The translations under genes and the position numbers were made by a program. 64,000 nt of DNA, from assembly GCA_007644065.1 (NCBI GenBank), contig VJWN01000006.1, positions 496,001 through 560,000 of the forward strand, written 5' to 3'. Below, in pieces: positions 11,446 through 23,408 of the stretch. The stretch comes from Margaritispora aquatica. Its lineage: Eukaryota > Ascomycota > Leotiomycetes > Helotiales > Discinellaceae. Under the pieces are notes generated by a model. That model was not told the DNA's origin and made no database searches. It saw only the letters and a program-made list of their open reading frames with translations. How positions within the stretch are numbered: position 1 is the stretch's first letter; every line of letters starts with the position of its first letter.

Positions 11446-12336
11446 ATGAAATACTTTATTTACCTTAAGCATTGATGCTTCGGATCACGGCCACGGCAAT
11501 TTTCGGCCTTTCCACGTAAATGAATGACTGAATGACATTGACTGCACTGACAAGTCTGAGTCCAAGTGCAGATGGGTGAAGTGGAATAGTGGAATAGTGG
11601 AATGATGGGAATAAATAGTGGATGAACAAACACAAGTAGCGAGAATTCCTGTCTGTCTTCTGTCCACTGTCCACTTCCCATTCTCTTTCATCCTTTTTCC
11701 ACATCACCTTTTACTTACCTTACCTTAACTAACAGACCACATTCACTACCTTTATCTTTTTCATTCCTCTCTTCTGCCTGTTACCCATCCTACCCTACCC
11801 ATCCTATCCTACCCATCATACCCATACTACCAGATTCTTTGGTACTTCTCCAACCACTTCTGTCTCTTCCCTTCGTCAGCTTGGCTTGGTTCGAGCTCCA
11901 GCAAACCAGGCAAAACCCGTATATTCCTTCCTACTTGTCCCTGTTCCGAGCTTCGCTGCAGCTGGCCCGATCATCCTCCACTTTTAGCCTGATCATCTCC
12001 CCGAGGTTCTAGAGAAAAGTTGTCGAGTATATCATTCCTGACGACCTGCATATCTATCCCTTTCTCAATCTCTACCTGTGCAATTTTCACCATTTGGCAC
12101 TGTCGCCTTCACCTCGATCTTATCCTCGGTTGTCTTCGACTTCGATATCACAGCTCGAACCTCGTTCAAGCCTCGGTTATCCGACTTTCAAGATCGACAT
12201 ACTATTGCCAACCTGGCACGAGACCTCACGATCTCTACTGCGAGTTCTCTTTATAACTCGATAGAAGATAGAACGACTTGTTCGATCAGCAGCAATCATC
12301 TTCACCAACTTCACCCACCCCGGAACAAGGTTCACA

Positions 12337-12639
12337 ATGAACGCCCCACTTTCCTCTCCCACCATGGGCCACCCATCACAAATCCAGCAACAATCATACT
12401 TCTCTTCGAGTATGACATCTAGTTCCACAACATCAAGCAAGCAAGCGTCCGCTTCTGCTTCCCATGTTCAAGCTCAGCCAGCACAAACCCAAGCTGCACC
12501 TGCTCAACAAGGAAAGACGGACGCCACTCTCGTTTTCCGCCGCGACCTCAATCTTGTTGCCGAGGCTGCAAAGCGAGCCCAAATCGCTTGCTTAATGCGC
12601 GACTTCGAGTCGATCGGCTTGTCAAACCAAGAGAGGTAA
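12337..12639 (+). CDS. Small uncharacterised protein, 100 aa
   Basis: Intronless frame of 100 codons. The N-terminal 60 residues are low-complexity (Ser, Gln and Ala/Pro-rich). The C-terminal 40 residues look like a structured, conserved core (VFRRDLNLVAEAAKRAQIAC followed by an acidic helix). I do not recognise the family. The start is the first ATG after a long CT-rich region and is in good context (caca-ATG-AACG). The frame closes at GAGAGG-TAA; GTAATT there could also be an intron donor, so a further exon is possible. No neighbour suggests a role. Confidence 0.62.
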   Translation: MNAPLSSPTMGHPSQIQQQSYFSSSMTSSSTTSSKQASASASHVQAQPAQTQAAPAQQGKTDATLVFRRDLNLVAEAAKRAQIACLMRDFESIGLSNQER

Positions 12640-13454
12640 TTGGGAGTGGGACACGACCATCGTGTTATTTTTCCGGCTGCATATGAAATACCAGAATCGA
12701 TAACAAAGCAGTTGAGATCTGATATGACGGAAGAGGAGCTTTTGCCTCACTCGGCAACCTTGTATTTTGGGAATTTTCCTTGGAGTTGTTGGAATTTTTG
12801 AATTTTTGGAAATCGCAACGAGACATAGCTGGATAGAAAGGAACATGGAATGTAATTGCGCAGGACGGAGCATTGGTACATCTACTTCGAAACGCTGCAG
12901 AGCATATACCGGCGTTTGGGGGCTTTTGGCTATACGGGCGGCGTTGGGGAAAGGGATGGACACAGTCTCCATCGGCGTCACCACTCTCATACTGTACTTT
13001 GCGGAAGGGTAATGGGAGGCAGGAGTTCAGATAATATGAATATGCATTGAATGAAGACTAGCCAAGTTCTTCACTATCATCTCAACCTCTATTTGCACAG
13101 CGAGAACAGTGACAAACGAGAAAACCAATAATCATGCGATTTCATGGATATAGTTTAAGAGTTCAAAGTGCTAGAAAATGGTAAGACAGCTAAAACTATC
13201 CATAATTTGTTGAATTTTCAGCCCGTTCCTTGTTACTTGAAGTCTGGATATTGGCCGACGGTAGCAAAGGAAGACACAGCTACACTTCCATTGCAGTACC
13301 CTTCTAAACTACCTACCTATGCACCACAAACATGCCCAAACACAATGACTTTAGACTCCAATGCTATCCATTCCATTCCATATGCCATATGCCATGCCAA
13401 AACCTCCACCCGCAATCCATAACTCATAACCCGAGTCCTACCAAACAAAACCAA
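12640..13454. other. Intergenic, convergent 3' ends, no gene seen
   Basis: Lies between the stop of the 100-aa gene and the stop of the PITH gene, which converge. An 81-codon frame at 12767-13012 has no recognisable sequence. The region should contain both 3' UTRs. Confidence 0.5.
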
Positions 13455-14256
13455 CTAATACCCTCCTCCTCCACCTCCCCCTCCTCCAAGACTCCCGCCC
13501 ATCTGCAACTCCCCCACGCCCTTAACCTTATGATCACTCGGGTTCGCGGCACTCTCATAGACGATGCCCTGCGGCGCCCCGCCCAAGCGCATGAAATCGC
13601 CCTTGAAGCCCAGGTACGAGACCCGGCTCACCTCGTCGCCGTGGTTGTCCTCGACGAACAGCGTCAGGTTCTGTACCTTGCCGAACAGCGCCCGCTTGAC
13701 CGGGATCTCTTGCACGTCGGAGGTTTGGGAGAGAGAGAACGTTTGTGTCGGGCGAAGGGAGCTGCACGTGTCGAAGTCGAGGTCGTCCCGGTTGAGGAAG
13801 AGGTGGAGGGTTTGTGGCGCGCTGGGGGAGGGGGAGGTTCGGATTAGGAGGGAGTGCAGTTTTATTTGGCCAGTGAATCTATATTTCCGCTTCTTAGCTC
13901 TTCTGCGACCATTGCCAAGGGTACGGTTCTCGGCGTAAGGAAAATGAAAAGGAGTAAACGCCAGAGCAGAGGGAGAGGGGCACAAACGGCACAAACACCA
14001 ATAGCTGCTCATCAGCATCGCTCTCCAGCTCCGGCTCGACCTGCAGACGCTCCGCCCACGTCTTCTTCACGATCGCCTTGCCCGAATGCGTCGTCGTCTC
14101 GTTGAGCGTCGTGATGCGGTCGAAGTCGATGTGTTGGTACAGCGAGTACTGCAGCGCGGGGGTGAGGTCGTCAGTGTGATCGTGCGCGCCGTCGCCGTGG
14201 GAATGCCCGGCATGGTCGTGGTCGTGGTCGTGTTCGTCGTGGCAGTGGCCTGACAT
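13455..14256 (-). CDS. PITH-domain protein
   Basis: PITH domains occur at the C terminus of the proteasome-binding thioredoxin TXNL1 and in free-standing proteins such as PITHD1; they associate with the 26S proteasome. Exons 14256-13988 and 13878-13455 (intron 109 nt, GTTTGT...ATATAG) give 230 aa. A His/Asp-rich leader (HCHDEHDHDHDHAGHSHGDG), possibly metal-binding, precedes the domain. The PITH core includes LYQHIDFDRITTLNE, the splice-spanning run LLVFVPFTGQIKLHSLLI, HLFLNRDDLDFD and SYLGFKGDF. The C terminus ends in an unusual run of nine glycines before the final Tyr. No thioredoxin domain is present. The gene is clearly more GC-rich than its neighbours. Confidence 0.9.
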
Positions 14257-14654
14257 TATGGTGGTGAGGGCGAGAGGATGTTGGATTTGGATCTGGATTT
14301 AGGCTTGGGTGGATGTGTCAAGTGTCGAGATGTGAGTTTTTGGTTTTGATTCATATGCAGGTACAGAGGCTGAGGGAGGGAGCTTGGGGCATGGATGAGC
14401 TTTGGCGGGGTTGATGCGGGGCAGTTGGCGAATTTTCGTAAGGTTCGAAGAAATTCCTTTTCTTTTTTTGCTTTTACAACTCCACAACAAAACTGCAAAT
14501 ATACATGCCATCCTCCCATGCAATCTCATATATGGTAACATCACATAGTATCAGTAATCAGAATTTATGTTTTACGGATCAATTACTAAGTCAGACATGT
14601 GATCACAGCGAGACCTATATGCCTATCTGCGAGAAATACTCATTAGGTAAACAT

Positions 14655-17600
14655 TTAAAACCCAGCTTTTCTCTGCTTCTTGGGCTTCTTCCCCTTGACA
14701 ACCAATCTACTGCCATGAGCACCTCCAACCGGCTGAGTCATAGGTATCTCATCAACAATCTGCGAAGAAGGTGCCTCGTTGACATGCACATTCGGTTGGC
14801 TTCCAGAAGGGCCAGCAACTGGCTGAGACACAGATGCCGCTCGACTAGTCCTCATACTCTCTCCTCCCTGTCGCAGGAACCTCTCTGTTCGTTTTCTTCG
14901 TCGCGCCTCCTCCCTCTTGTTCTTATATTCGCTTTCATTTCCGCTGTCTTCCGCTGTCGCCCTCTTCTGCATGGCTTCGTAGGAGTAGGTTCCTGGATCA
15001 ACACCTGGTTGAGATGGCCAATGAGCCAAGAGGGATGATTTTCCAGGATCAGGTCTTGCTCTGATGGATGTGGCGTATTGTCTTAAGCGAGTGATGGCGG
15101 GATCTTCCTTCAGTTCGGATGCGGCTGATGTTGCATGTGAGTATAGCGATGGCGTCCGGGAAGCTGAGTTGAGCGTAGCGTATATTTCCTGGCCAAATGA
15201 TGATTGTGGCTGGGAGGAAAATAAGCCCAGCGAGCTTTCTCTTGTGGTAGCATTATCTCTTTCGAGTTGGTCTTCCTCTAATTGATCGACTGAAGTATTA
15301 TCTGGTTGGCAGGTTTTGTACTGCAGAGAGATCCCTACTAAATTTAATGCCAATTCGACACCAAGCTGACGTATGATTTTGAACTTTGCAAGCCGTGCTT
15401 GGTTAGACGTTTGCATTGGCAGGCTAGTGATCCAGTATTTGACAAGCTGCTCGTGAATTTTGATCAAGTCAACCTCTGTCGACGCTTGCGCTAGAAAGTC
15501 TTTAGCCCCAGGGCACTGTGTTATGTCACTTAACATGAATTTGGAAGTTGCCTCCAAGTCCTCAACCTCAAATCTACTGAGGGATTCAAGAAAATTGCTT
15601 ATGGACAAAGCTGATTTTTCAAGTTCACCCAAGGACGTTTGGAGGTGAGCTATATTTGCACTAAAAATCAATTAGCCATCATTCTAACAAGATGATATCA
15701 TGAATAATGTAACCTACAGAGTATTCATGGGCAATAAATCCTCTTCTATCCCTCTCAAAATACTCTCATTGACTTTCTCTAACATTTCTGAAACGCTCTG
15801 TGCGATTTGTGAATCTTCTACATCATTCATCATAAACACACGCTTGTACAACTCACTCCAATCAAGTCCATTTTGAATCTTGGTTGGAGTAATAGCATCT
15901 GGATTATGGTTGGGAATTTGCTGCTTCGTGCTGCGAGCGCCTTCATCTGAAATGACAAAACTGTCATCGATCGTTCTGGAACCTTTTCTACTACGTGAGG
16001 CGTGTCTTATCTTTTTGTCTGGTGCACGAATGCTAAGACTCTCCTTCTGGCCAGCAACACCAAGTGCCGTAGCTATACCAAACTTGGGAGTCAAACCCCA
16101 TAGTTGAAAGAATGTAGGAATTTCTGGATTTTGCCCATTCGAGGTATTACTTGCCCCAGATTGGTAGCTACAAGGAAGCACACATACATTACGGAAATGA
16201 GTATCTGGGCTATCTTCATTCTCCGGGCTCCGTAGGTTGAAAGAAGATCTGCAGGCTGACTCAGAATCTGCGGAGAACGAGTACACATTGACGAGTGGAT
16301 TCTTAGCGGAAGTTATGGCAACAGACACTGACGGTAATGTGTTAGTATTTCGAAGCTTTATGGATGCTTGGAGTGACCTACCAGGGCCCTCCGGCACAGT
16401 TGTCAGTCTCATCGTCTCATCATTTGGGTCCATATGATGCCGATAGGACAGTATAACTTTAGTAGCTTGACTCTCCCTCGTTGGGGATATTTGAATCCAA
16501 TAAATTCGAGAAGTACTTAATATGTACAGATATTCTGGATTGATTGGATGACGAACAACATCAATAATCCAATCGTTGCCTTTGATTGGAAGAAATTCTG
16601 GGCTATTAAGTTTCTCCGGAATTGATTCCACATTGAAGACTGCAAGCTGGTATCTGCTGCAAACCACGATTGTGTTCACATTGCAAGCCCAGAGGACTCT
16701 GTGCCATCCATCTGTGTTTTCTGACTTACTGGGCTTCTCTAATGGTGCAAAAAGTTCGACCTTGTCTTCAGAGATGGCACCACTTCTTCCAGGCTGTAGG
16801 ATGCGAGAATTCCCACTCTTGTGTCTATTTTCAACATCCCATATGCTCCAGCGACCAGTGTCATCAATCACAGCAAACTGCCGCGGATAAAATGGATTGA
16901 ACGTAACGTCTACATGTACACGAGACGAGGTCCTGTCTGGGGTCAAGTCCACAACGGGATTCGGATCAATAAGAGATAGATGAGACTTGTTATGGCTAGT
17001 AGATAATACGTAACCAGGCTGCTTTCGATATTCAGGCTGGAATATGGTAATCAAAGTATCCTGTCTAACAGCAAGCCAGGAGTCTGACCTTCCCTCTTCG
17101 TCAGTGGCGGAGGCTATCTGTCGAATAGCTCCTCCAGTTCCAGTCCAGTAGCCATACTCGAGTGCTCCTGGATCAAGCATTTTCAGCTTATCATTCTTCT
17201 GAATGGTCCACCCCTGCGTCTTAGGCTTGGGTCTAATCAAGTGAAGTACATGATTAGATTCTCCAGAGGGAAAAGCCAAGATAAGCGGTCGACGTTGTCC
17301 AGATATACGGTCTTTGTCTTTCGCATGTGTAACTGTCAGGAGACATCCTTCGTGGATTGCAAAGGCTGAATCCAAGGACGAAGATTTGAGGAGACTGGAG
17401 ACATCATCGATTCCAGGGAGAATTTCTGGATGAGATTTGGAAAGCCATCTCATCTGGTTTTGAGCAAGTACAGACGGGACCTGTTCTTCTGATAGCTCTT
17501 CTACAGCTGAGGAAAATGATAGACATTCCTTCGGGTTCTCAAGGAGCCGTATGTGTAAAGCTTGAACATGTGAGTAAGGAGAATTTGAAAAGAGGGATGA

Positions 17601-17707
17601 GAGCACTCACTTTGTTCAGTATGAACAGAGAAATTCCAAATGCTCTCATCATAGATTGATCTTCCAACCTGTCCATATGAGAGGTCGGTAACCCTGTGAT
17701 CAGCCAT
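14655..17707 (-). CDS. RRN6: RNA polymerase I initiation factor RRN6
   Basis: Subunit of the core factor (TAF1C/SL1-like) that recruits RNA polymerase I to rDNA promoters in the nucleolus. Exons 17707-17611, 17560-15718 and 15660-14655 give 981 aa. The N-terminal two-thirds resembles the RRN6 beta-propeller (YGYWTGTGGAIRQIASA, FNPFYPRQFAVIDDTGRWSIWD). A helical middle follows, then a basic, disordered tail ending KGKKPKKQRKAGF, the usual finish for RRN6. The first exon encodes MADHRVTDLSYGQVGRSIYD and joins in phase 1 through a 50-nt intron with acceptor TTCAAG. The second intron (57 nt) splits a Leu codon. SPC25 starts divergently 283 nt away, so the two genes share a promoter region. Confidence 0.88.
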
Positions 17708-17990
17708 CTGGAGGTTGTGGTGTTGAAAGTTGACAGTCTTTGCAATGCATCGCTAAACGAGCAAGATTGACATAAACTCCGAGAATTGGGCGCCAGCGAC
17801 CGTATTAGCAAGCCCCAATACAAAGATTATCAGATTGAGTATTTTGTTCCTTAATTTTTTTGGGACGTGAACAATTCGCAGCTTCATCAGACTTTTTGGC
17901 TATCTTATCGCTTTGCAGAGATTAGTCATCATTTCAGTTTCCCCAGCAACCATACCAGCGCATACAAACAAGTATCACAGGAGCACCAAT
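17708..17990. promoter_or_regulatory. Bidirectional promoter region, RRN6 and SPC25
   Basis: 283 nt separate the two divergent start codons, so both core promoters and leaders must lie here. I see no clear TATA box; an AT-rich patch lies at about 17845-17860. Confidence 0.5.
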
Positions 17991-18876
17991 ATGGCAAGAC
18001 TTCAACAACCACCAAGGGAAAATCCTACAGTCAATATCACAAAGATGGCAACCGCTTTTGAATCCTCTCTCTCCGCCAGCGCAATTCGCCCGCCCCTTTC
18101 GTCAGCAGACGCGCCTTCCATGGCCGATTCTCTTCCTAGCATTAATTTCGGATTTGACGAACTACGCGATCGCATGGCAAAATTCACTGCAAAGTTCGAC
18201 ACATTCATTGAGCAAGGGCGCAAACGCGTCTTGGAGGAGCGGAACCAATTTCGTATGAACGTCACTGAGCTGAAGGGTTCGTTTTTCCCCCCAAGTGTTG
18301 CCAGAAATATCTACTAATGAATATTTAGAGGACCAGCGCATGAAGAAGAGGGACATTGAAATCTTGTCACAGAAATCAAGCACCCACCAGCAAACACTAG
18401 CAAAAGAGGATGCCGAAAAGAACGAGATGAAGGCTGCGATTGCCTCCTTGACTGCTCAGCGTGATACACATCTCGCAACCAAAGAGAGTCTCAAGAAACA
18501 AATCGCAGCCACCCAGAAGCAAATCGATGCACGTCTTGCCGCACAGCGCGCTCATGCGCAACATCTTGATGCGCAGTCACGGTTCAACATTCCGGAGCTG
18601 GACTTCTGGGAGACGAGCCTGTGTGCATCTGTTGAAGGAGCTGGACAAAACGACCGGCTGAAGTTTACCTTCACTCATATCGATGATCGAGACTGGAACA
18701 GGGAGGCATATTTTGAGCTTGATATGTCGAAGAGAGAATATGAGATCATATACTGCAAGCCGAAGCTGGAGAAAGAGCAGGTTGAGCGTGTGTTGGAAAG
18801 GCTGAACGAAACAAGAGAGGTGAGGGTATTAATGAAGGGTATGAGAGAGCTTTTTGTCGAGGCTATGAAGGGATGA
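17991..18876 (+). CDS. SPC25: Kinetochore protein SPC25 (NDC80 complex)
   Basis: Subunit of the NDC80 complex that joins kinetochores to spindle microtubules. Exons 17991-18276 and 18329-18876 (intron 52 nt with a CTACTAATGA branch site) give 277 aa. The order is a short N-terminal tail, a coiled coil (about residues 75-190, rich in Lys/Glu/Gln), then the C-terminal globular SPC25 domain: IPELDFWETSLCASVEGAG, DRLKFTFTHIDDRDWNREAY, YFELDMSKREYEI. An in-frame ATG at 18045 would remove 18 residues and could be the true start. The intron acceptor is fixed by the GAG codon shared across the junction. Confidence 0.92.
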
Positions 18877-19009
18877 GTTATGACTGTATGTGTGTGTCTT
18901 TGATGATACCTTTAGTTTTGTTCACAGGCTTTTGAGAAATTAAGATCAGACTTTCTGTTCAGACCACTCAGTTGAATCACTTCTGCTTCCCGTTGATATT
19001 CTACTCGCA

Positions 19010-19651
19010 TCAACCTAGCCCAGGCCCATTTAAGATTCCTTTCCAAGCATCAATCTTCTTTTGCATATTTCCTCCAAACCTCGCAAACCTCGGGATCCTT
19101 CCGTCAACATCATACCACATCCCATTCCTCTCAGGTACAAAAATACATTGCTTGACTTTTGGTAATGTACCTTTCACGCTTTCCTCATTGATCGACCCCG
19201 CAGTCAGATTTATCAAATCTGGCTCACACATGTACTGTATCGATATTGGACTTCCACACTCTGCACAGTGCATCCTAACGGCAACATCAGATTGGGTAGG
19301 CTTGACCGTGCCTGAAAACGTGATGGCTGAACGAGGATACTCTCCGAATGTGATGTAAGGAGCACCAGAGAGTCGACGGCAAGTGATGCAGTGGCAATTG
19401 GTGAATGAGACGGGGAGAACGGTGCTGGTATATTTTATGTTTCCGCACTAAGGAAGCTTCAGCAAATTGGTATTGTATGGGATTGAGTGTGACGATAAGC
19501 TCGATTTTCAGTTCGTGGGTCGATGGTCACAACGAGCGATAGAAACACCACGAACCTGACAAGATCCCGTGAGGGCATGTGGCTGATTTGAGGCCTGGGA
19601 AACGAGGGTAGTTGAGGATGAGCTGGATGTGAGTGAGGTTGTGTCAGCCAT
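19010..19651 (-). CDS. Single-domain GFA (Mss4-like, CENP-V type) zinc protein
   Basis: Belongs to the GFA family (glutathione-dependent formaldehyde-activating enzyme-like); most fungal members have no proven substrate. Exons 19651-19556 and 19447-19010 (intron 108 nt) give 177 aa. Zinc-ligand cysteines are visible: GSCQCGNI (spanning the splice junction), TNCHCITCRRLSGAPY and MHCAECGSPISI. The first 25 residues are Ser/Thr-rich and probably disordered. No signal peptide or membrane segment. It converges on SPC25 (stops 134 nt apart) and diverges from MZT1 with about 300 nt between starts. A separate double-GFA gene lies at 36.6 kb. Confidence 0.85.
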
Positions 19652-19948
19652 TTTGAACTTGTTGATGCTTATGCGTCCACAAATCTATATAACAGATGTT
19701 TATGACGAAGAATTTGGAAAGTTTGTCAATTATAATCTTGAGAACGATAGGTAAGGTAGTTAAATACCCTCTCATCAAATGTTTCTTAGATAAGCGATAT
19801 ACATGTAGTAAGCGGGGTATATGGTGTTGAGGATCCCAAAACGGCAATATGTCCGCGACGCGAGACAGGGCAGGGAATCGCGTCAACCCAACATCAATCT
19901 AAACCCCCAAAATCCAAACTACCCCACCATCTCTTCTGCAACGCCAAA

Positions 19949-20307
19949 ATGCCAGAAGGGGACTCAAAGCAAGACAAGCAAGCAAGTGCGGCGCAAGCAC
20001 GGCAGGTCATTGATGTCTTCCATGAGATCTCGACGCTCTTGGTACACCGTCCCACTCCGATGTTGTGGGAATCAATGTTGACGTTACCTGTATCGCAGAA
20101 CGCAGATCTAGATAGACAGACGCTGTCGATTTGCATATCATTGATTGAGAACGGGGTGAACCCAGAGGCTCTGGCTGTACGTCATATTTCTTCATGAAAT
20201 CCGGGCGAGATGAGAGCGTCAGGCTGATACAACCATAGTCTGTGATTAAGGAGTTGAGAAAGGACGCAGAAGAGGTTGAGAGAGAGATTCTAGCGAGGGG
20301 ACATTGA
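19949..20307 (+). CDS. MZT1: Mitotic-spindle organizing protein 1 (MOZART1)
   Basis: Small subunit of gamma-tubulin complexes; recruits them to spindle pole bodies and activates nucleation. Exons 19949-20041, 20099-20176 and 20239-20307 give 79 aa, the usual family size. The spliced protein reads [15 protein letters not shown], then [19 protein letters not shown] and [17 protein letters not shown]. The first intron (57 nt, GTACAC...TCGCAG) has no in-frame stop and is a multiple of three, so an unspliced reading would insert 19 residues into the invariant core. The second intron is 62 nt. Confidence 0.93.
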
Positions 20308-20890
20308 TTGTGTGAGGAGAAGAGCATACCCTGGGATTACACGGCGTTCGAAGTGGGTGTTGTGGTGTTGAAGCATATCTAGATTTGGGAGGACTTCCAA
20401 AAAGAAGCTTGGGAATTTGATGCGACAAATTCGAAATATTCGTTCCGTCTTCGTGCAGAGCAAAGATACAGTAGGGCTAAGCAAATGATTGATATCTCGA
20501 AGTTGTGAGCCGCGTGTTCTCCATATAGGTATGAAATCAAGGAATAATTTCTCTTGAGTGTTTAGTCACCATGAATTACATGATCAGCTATGGCTCTCCA
20601 GGCAGAGTAAGAATTGCAAGAGCTGCAATGTTTTCACATGTCCTCAAAATAAAATCTAATGCTGCGGAAATTTTCAAGCAGGGTATCATTCTTATTGTCT
20701 CCTTTTAACGCCGCACCAACTCAAGTAGGAGTAGGCTTGCAAAATTAGGCCCCCCAACGTTGCCTTCCCAGAACTCCATGGAGTTATCAGTACCATCCGT
20801 CCCAGTTCCAGCCCGATGCTCGCCGTCGTATGTCATATGCAGTTTCTACAAAACGCCAATCCAATGTCATATTCCCTAAGTCATGGGAAA
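20308..20890. other. Intergenic between convergent MZT1 and CHY/RING gene
   Basis: Between two convergent genes. Short minus-strand frames near 20246-20484 have no recognisable sequence. It presumably holds both 3' UTRs. Confidence 0.5.
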
Positions 20891-23043
20891 TCAACGATGC
20901 CCAAACAATGCAAATTCATCCTCGCCCTCGTCTCCATCTTCATCGTCATCCTCACAATCATCGTCCAAAGCAGAGTCTTCGTCTGAATCATCTTCCATTG
21001 CTTCGTCAATAACCTCAGCGGAAGTCATACTTCGTCGCTCCTCTCCACCCCAAAAGTCCAACTCATCTTCGTCTGCAGAAGACTCGGTCTCTGTAGTTTG
21101 ATTTTCCATCAACGACGAAAAAAATCCCAATTCTCTCACTGGAGATACAGATCGACCAATCCGTACCGGTCTGGTGTAAGGCGAGAACCTGCGAATAGTT
21201 TCTTGCGGAACTGACGGTAAAACGTGTACTGAGTGCCTTCTCTGCCGAGCTAGCCCATTATTGTGAGACCCAGAAGCTAAGGCATCAACGTTGGTCTGCT
21301 CCTGCGGTGTTACACTTTCTGACTCTCGACTTTCCAGTGGTGGTACTTCAACAGCTGGATCGCTTAAAATAGATAGCTGAGCAGTATTGTATGAATCGCA
21401 AATAGCGCATTTCAAACCAAGCCAGTGATACTTGACGGCGCTCTTAGCATAACAATCGTTGCAAGATACCATAGCTTTGGTATCTTGAAATTGTGGAGGC
21501 ATTGGTTGGGAATCGATAGCCCTGTCCAGATTTCGAAACTGTGTTTCCATGTTGACTGTACTCTTGCTACATATTGGGCATTTGTAGGAAGATTTCATGT
21601 GCTCATCATAGCAGGCTTTGTGAATTCCATGGCCACAGAGCATGAACACCACAGGCGAGGGAGAAGTGAACATGTACTCTCCACAGATCGGGCAGTCACA
21701 GTCCGAGACTCTTTCAATACATTTATGGGATTTCTCCACTGCCATTGACATGCAGGTACCGCAGGTCTAAGGACGTTAGCAACAAATATTGAGAAATAAG
21801 GGAAATATATGATTACCTTGCAATGGAAAAAATCCTTCCCAAGACCACGTCCTTTCCGGCAAATACCACAATCATTACAGTGGTATATGCTTTTGTTTGG
21901 GTCGTTATCCCAAAGCTTGCAAACACCACAATAATACCAAGCAGTCCTTTCCCCGCATCCAACACAGAATTCACTAGCTCTCTGAGCACATCCACAGATC
22001 ATGCAGAGCATATTTTTAGTTGCTTTTCGGTTCAAGATATGATCCTCGGCCTCATCATGACAAAGTCTGCAAGTATACCACTTTTCGCAAGTTACACACT
22101 GCAACTTTACGTTCCGCTTGTAATGCCGACATCCAAGAATTGGCTCCACATCTTCCACATTGATGTCCCCATCCTCATCAACTTCTGGAATCTCAGGTGG
22201 CGCATAAGTAGGCTTAAGGTCACTCGGTGACAAATGAAAGGTATACTGTTGGTCTGGAACTGCAGGATCCGGAGAACCATTCATCTGCCATAAAAATGAA
22301 CTCAATGATCCAGGTGTCGTTGGCCTCTCTTGGCTGATCATATCTGCCCGCGAAGGCTCGATTGGTTGATGAGTAGCATTGAACACTTCTTGAGCTCGAG
22401 CGTAGCCTCTTGTCAAAAGTTCATGCATCAGACGAGCTTTCTGACTAGCTGAAACATCCATCGATTGTATGAAGATGATTTGTTGCCTGAGAGCGCCCAT
22501 GCCATCATCTGCCGGCAGCAGAGCATTTCTATGGGTATTTGACTCTAATGTGTCCAAAGTGTTCTGTCGAGATGATCCTTCCGCAGGGCTAGTTGTACCG
22601 CCAGAGTTTGTGCGAAATCGATTTGGTACTCCGTATGCGGGATTATCGGAGACATCGTTGTCAACTTGTCCTGACTCATGGTTCAGAGATGCTACTCGTA
22701 GCGGTCTGATCGAGCTAGAGTAAGAAGAGGAGTCTGAAAGTATATGTGATTCTTGTATAACTCCCAAACCAGAGCCTAACCCTCCATCTTCATCAACGGG
22801 AGATGATGTCAATGGGGCATCAGATATAGTGCCAGTGCTTGATTCGTGAACAAGCGCTGGTGTCGGCAGACTCGCCAGTCCTTCAACTATATCATCGATC
22901 GCAAAACCATTTTCGTTTCTCGGCTCTGAAGTGGCTAGAGCAGTATCAACGTCTTCGGTGGTATTCGGAGCGGATCGTGAGAATCGTCGAGCTTGGCGAA
23001 GGACGGGGTTTATAAGGAAATCGGACACAAGATTATAGCTCAT
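20891..23043 (-). CDS. CHY zinc-finger / RING ubiquitin ligase (RCHY1/PIRH2-like)
   Basis: Predicted E3 ubiquitin ligase. Exons 23043-21817 and 21766-20891 (intron 50 nt) give 700 aa. Order: a long disordered N-terminal region (about 330 residues); a CHY zinc finger (ILGCRHYKRNVKLQCVTCEK onward, with DEAEDH); a CTCHY finger (GVCKLWDNDPNKSIYHCNDC, closing at the splice with HCK-TCGTC); a RING-H2 finger (CDCPICGEYMF ... CGHGIHKACYDEH ... YKCPIC); a zinc ribbon (VSCNDCYAKSAVKYHWLGLK); then a Ser-rich tail ending in a strongly acidic Asp/Glu run. The start MSYNLVSDFLINPVLRQ is chosen because it opens an amphipathic segment. An in-frame ATG 25 codons upstream (23118) is possible. Confidence 0.9.
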
Positions 23044-23253
23044 TTGGTGAAGCGGATTGTTGCAAGCGTGGGTTTGGTCATTCAAAGTATGAATTCGAAG
23101 TAAGGTCGAATAGATCAAGTTCCCATGGTTGTGTTATGGAGGTAGATGGTTGTACTGTGAGGCTGAAGTTATGACGCTGAGCAAGTGCACCTCAATTGGA
23201 AACTTAAGATGCATGGAGCTGTGGCGTTCCCGATCTGACTGAGATCAGCACGA

Positions 23254-23261
23254 GCACGTGC
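23254..23261. promoter_or_regulatory. GCACGTGC palindrome between divergent genes
   Basis: CACGTG core within an 8-nt palindrome, 211 nt upstream of the CHY/RING start and 148 nt upstream of the LYR gene start. A bHLH-type site by motif only; the target is unknown. Confidence 0.35.
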
Positions 23262-23408
23262 CGAGGGTCCGGAAATGCCTCCTCGGGCGACTAGAGGCTA
23301 CCAGGAGTTCTATCACATTGTTCGTGTAACCTTTACTTTCCCACAACTAGATCACTAAATCACCGGATCTTGAGTGTTTTCGTTACACTAATGCTGGTGA
23401 AACTGGAA

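Larger units (their letters stand above)
10298..12336. other. 2 kb gene-free, low-complexity intergenic region
   Basis: Divergent promoter region between SAM35 (minus) and the small gene at 12337 (plus). It is packed with simple sequence: CAGCTC repeats (10386-10452), tandem GAAGTGGAAGTT units (about 10715-10745), two GGTA arrays, a poly-A tract near 11190, CT-rich stretches (11212-11250 and about 11700-11900) and GATAT pentamers (11411-11445). Open frames here are products of the repeats. The CT-rich DNA after 11700 is probably promoter or leader of the downstream gene. Confidence 0.6.
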
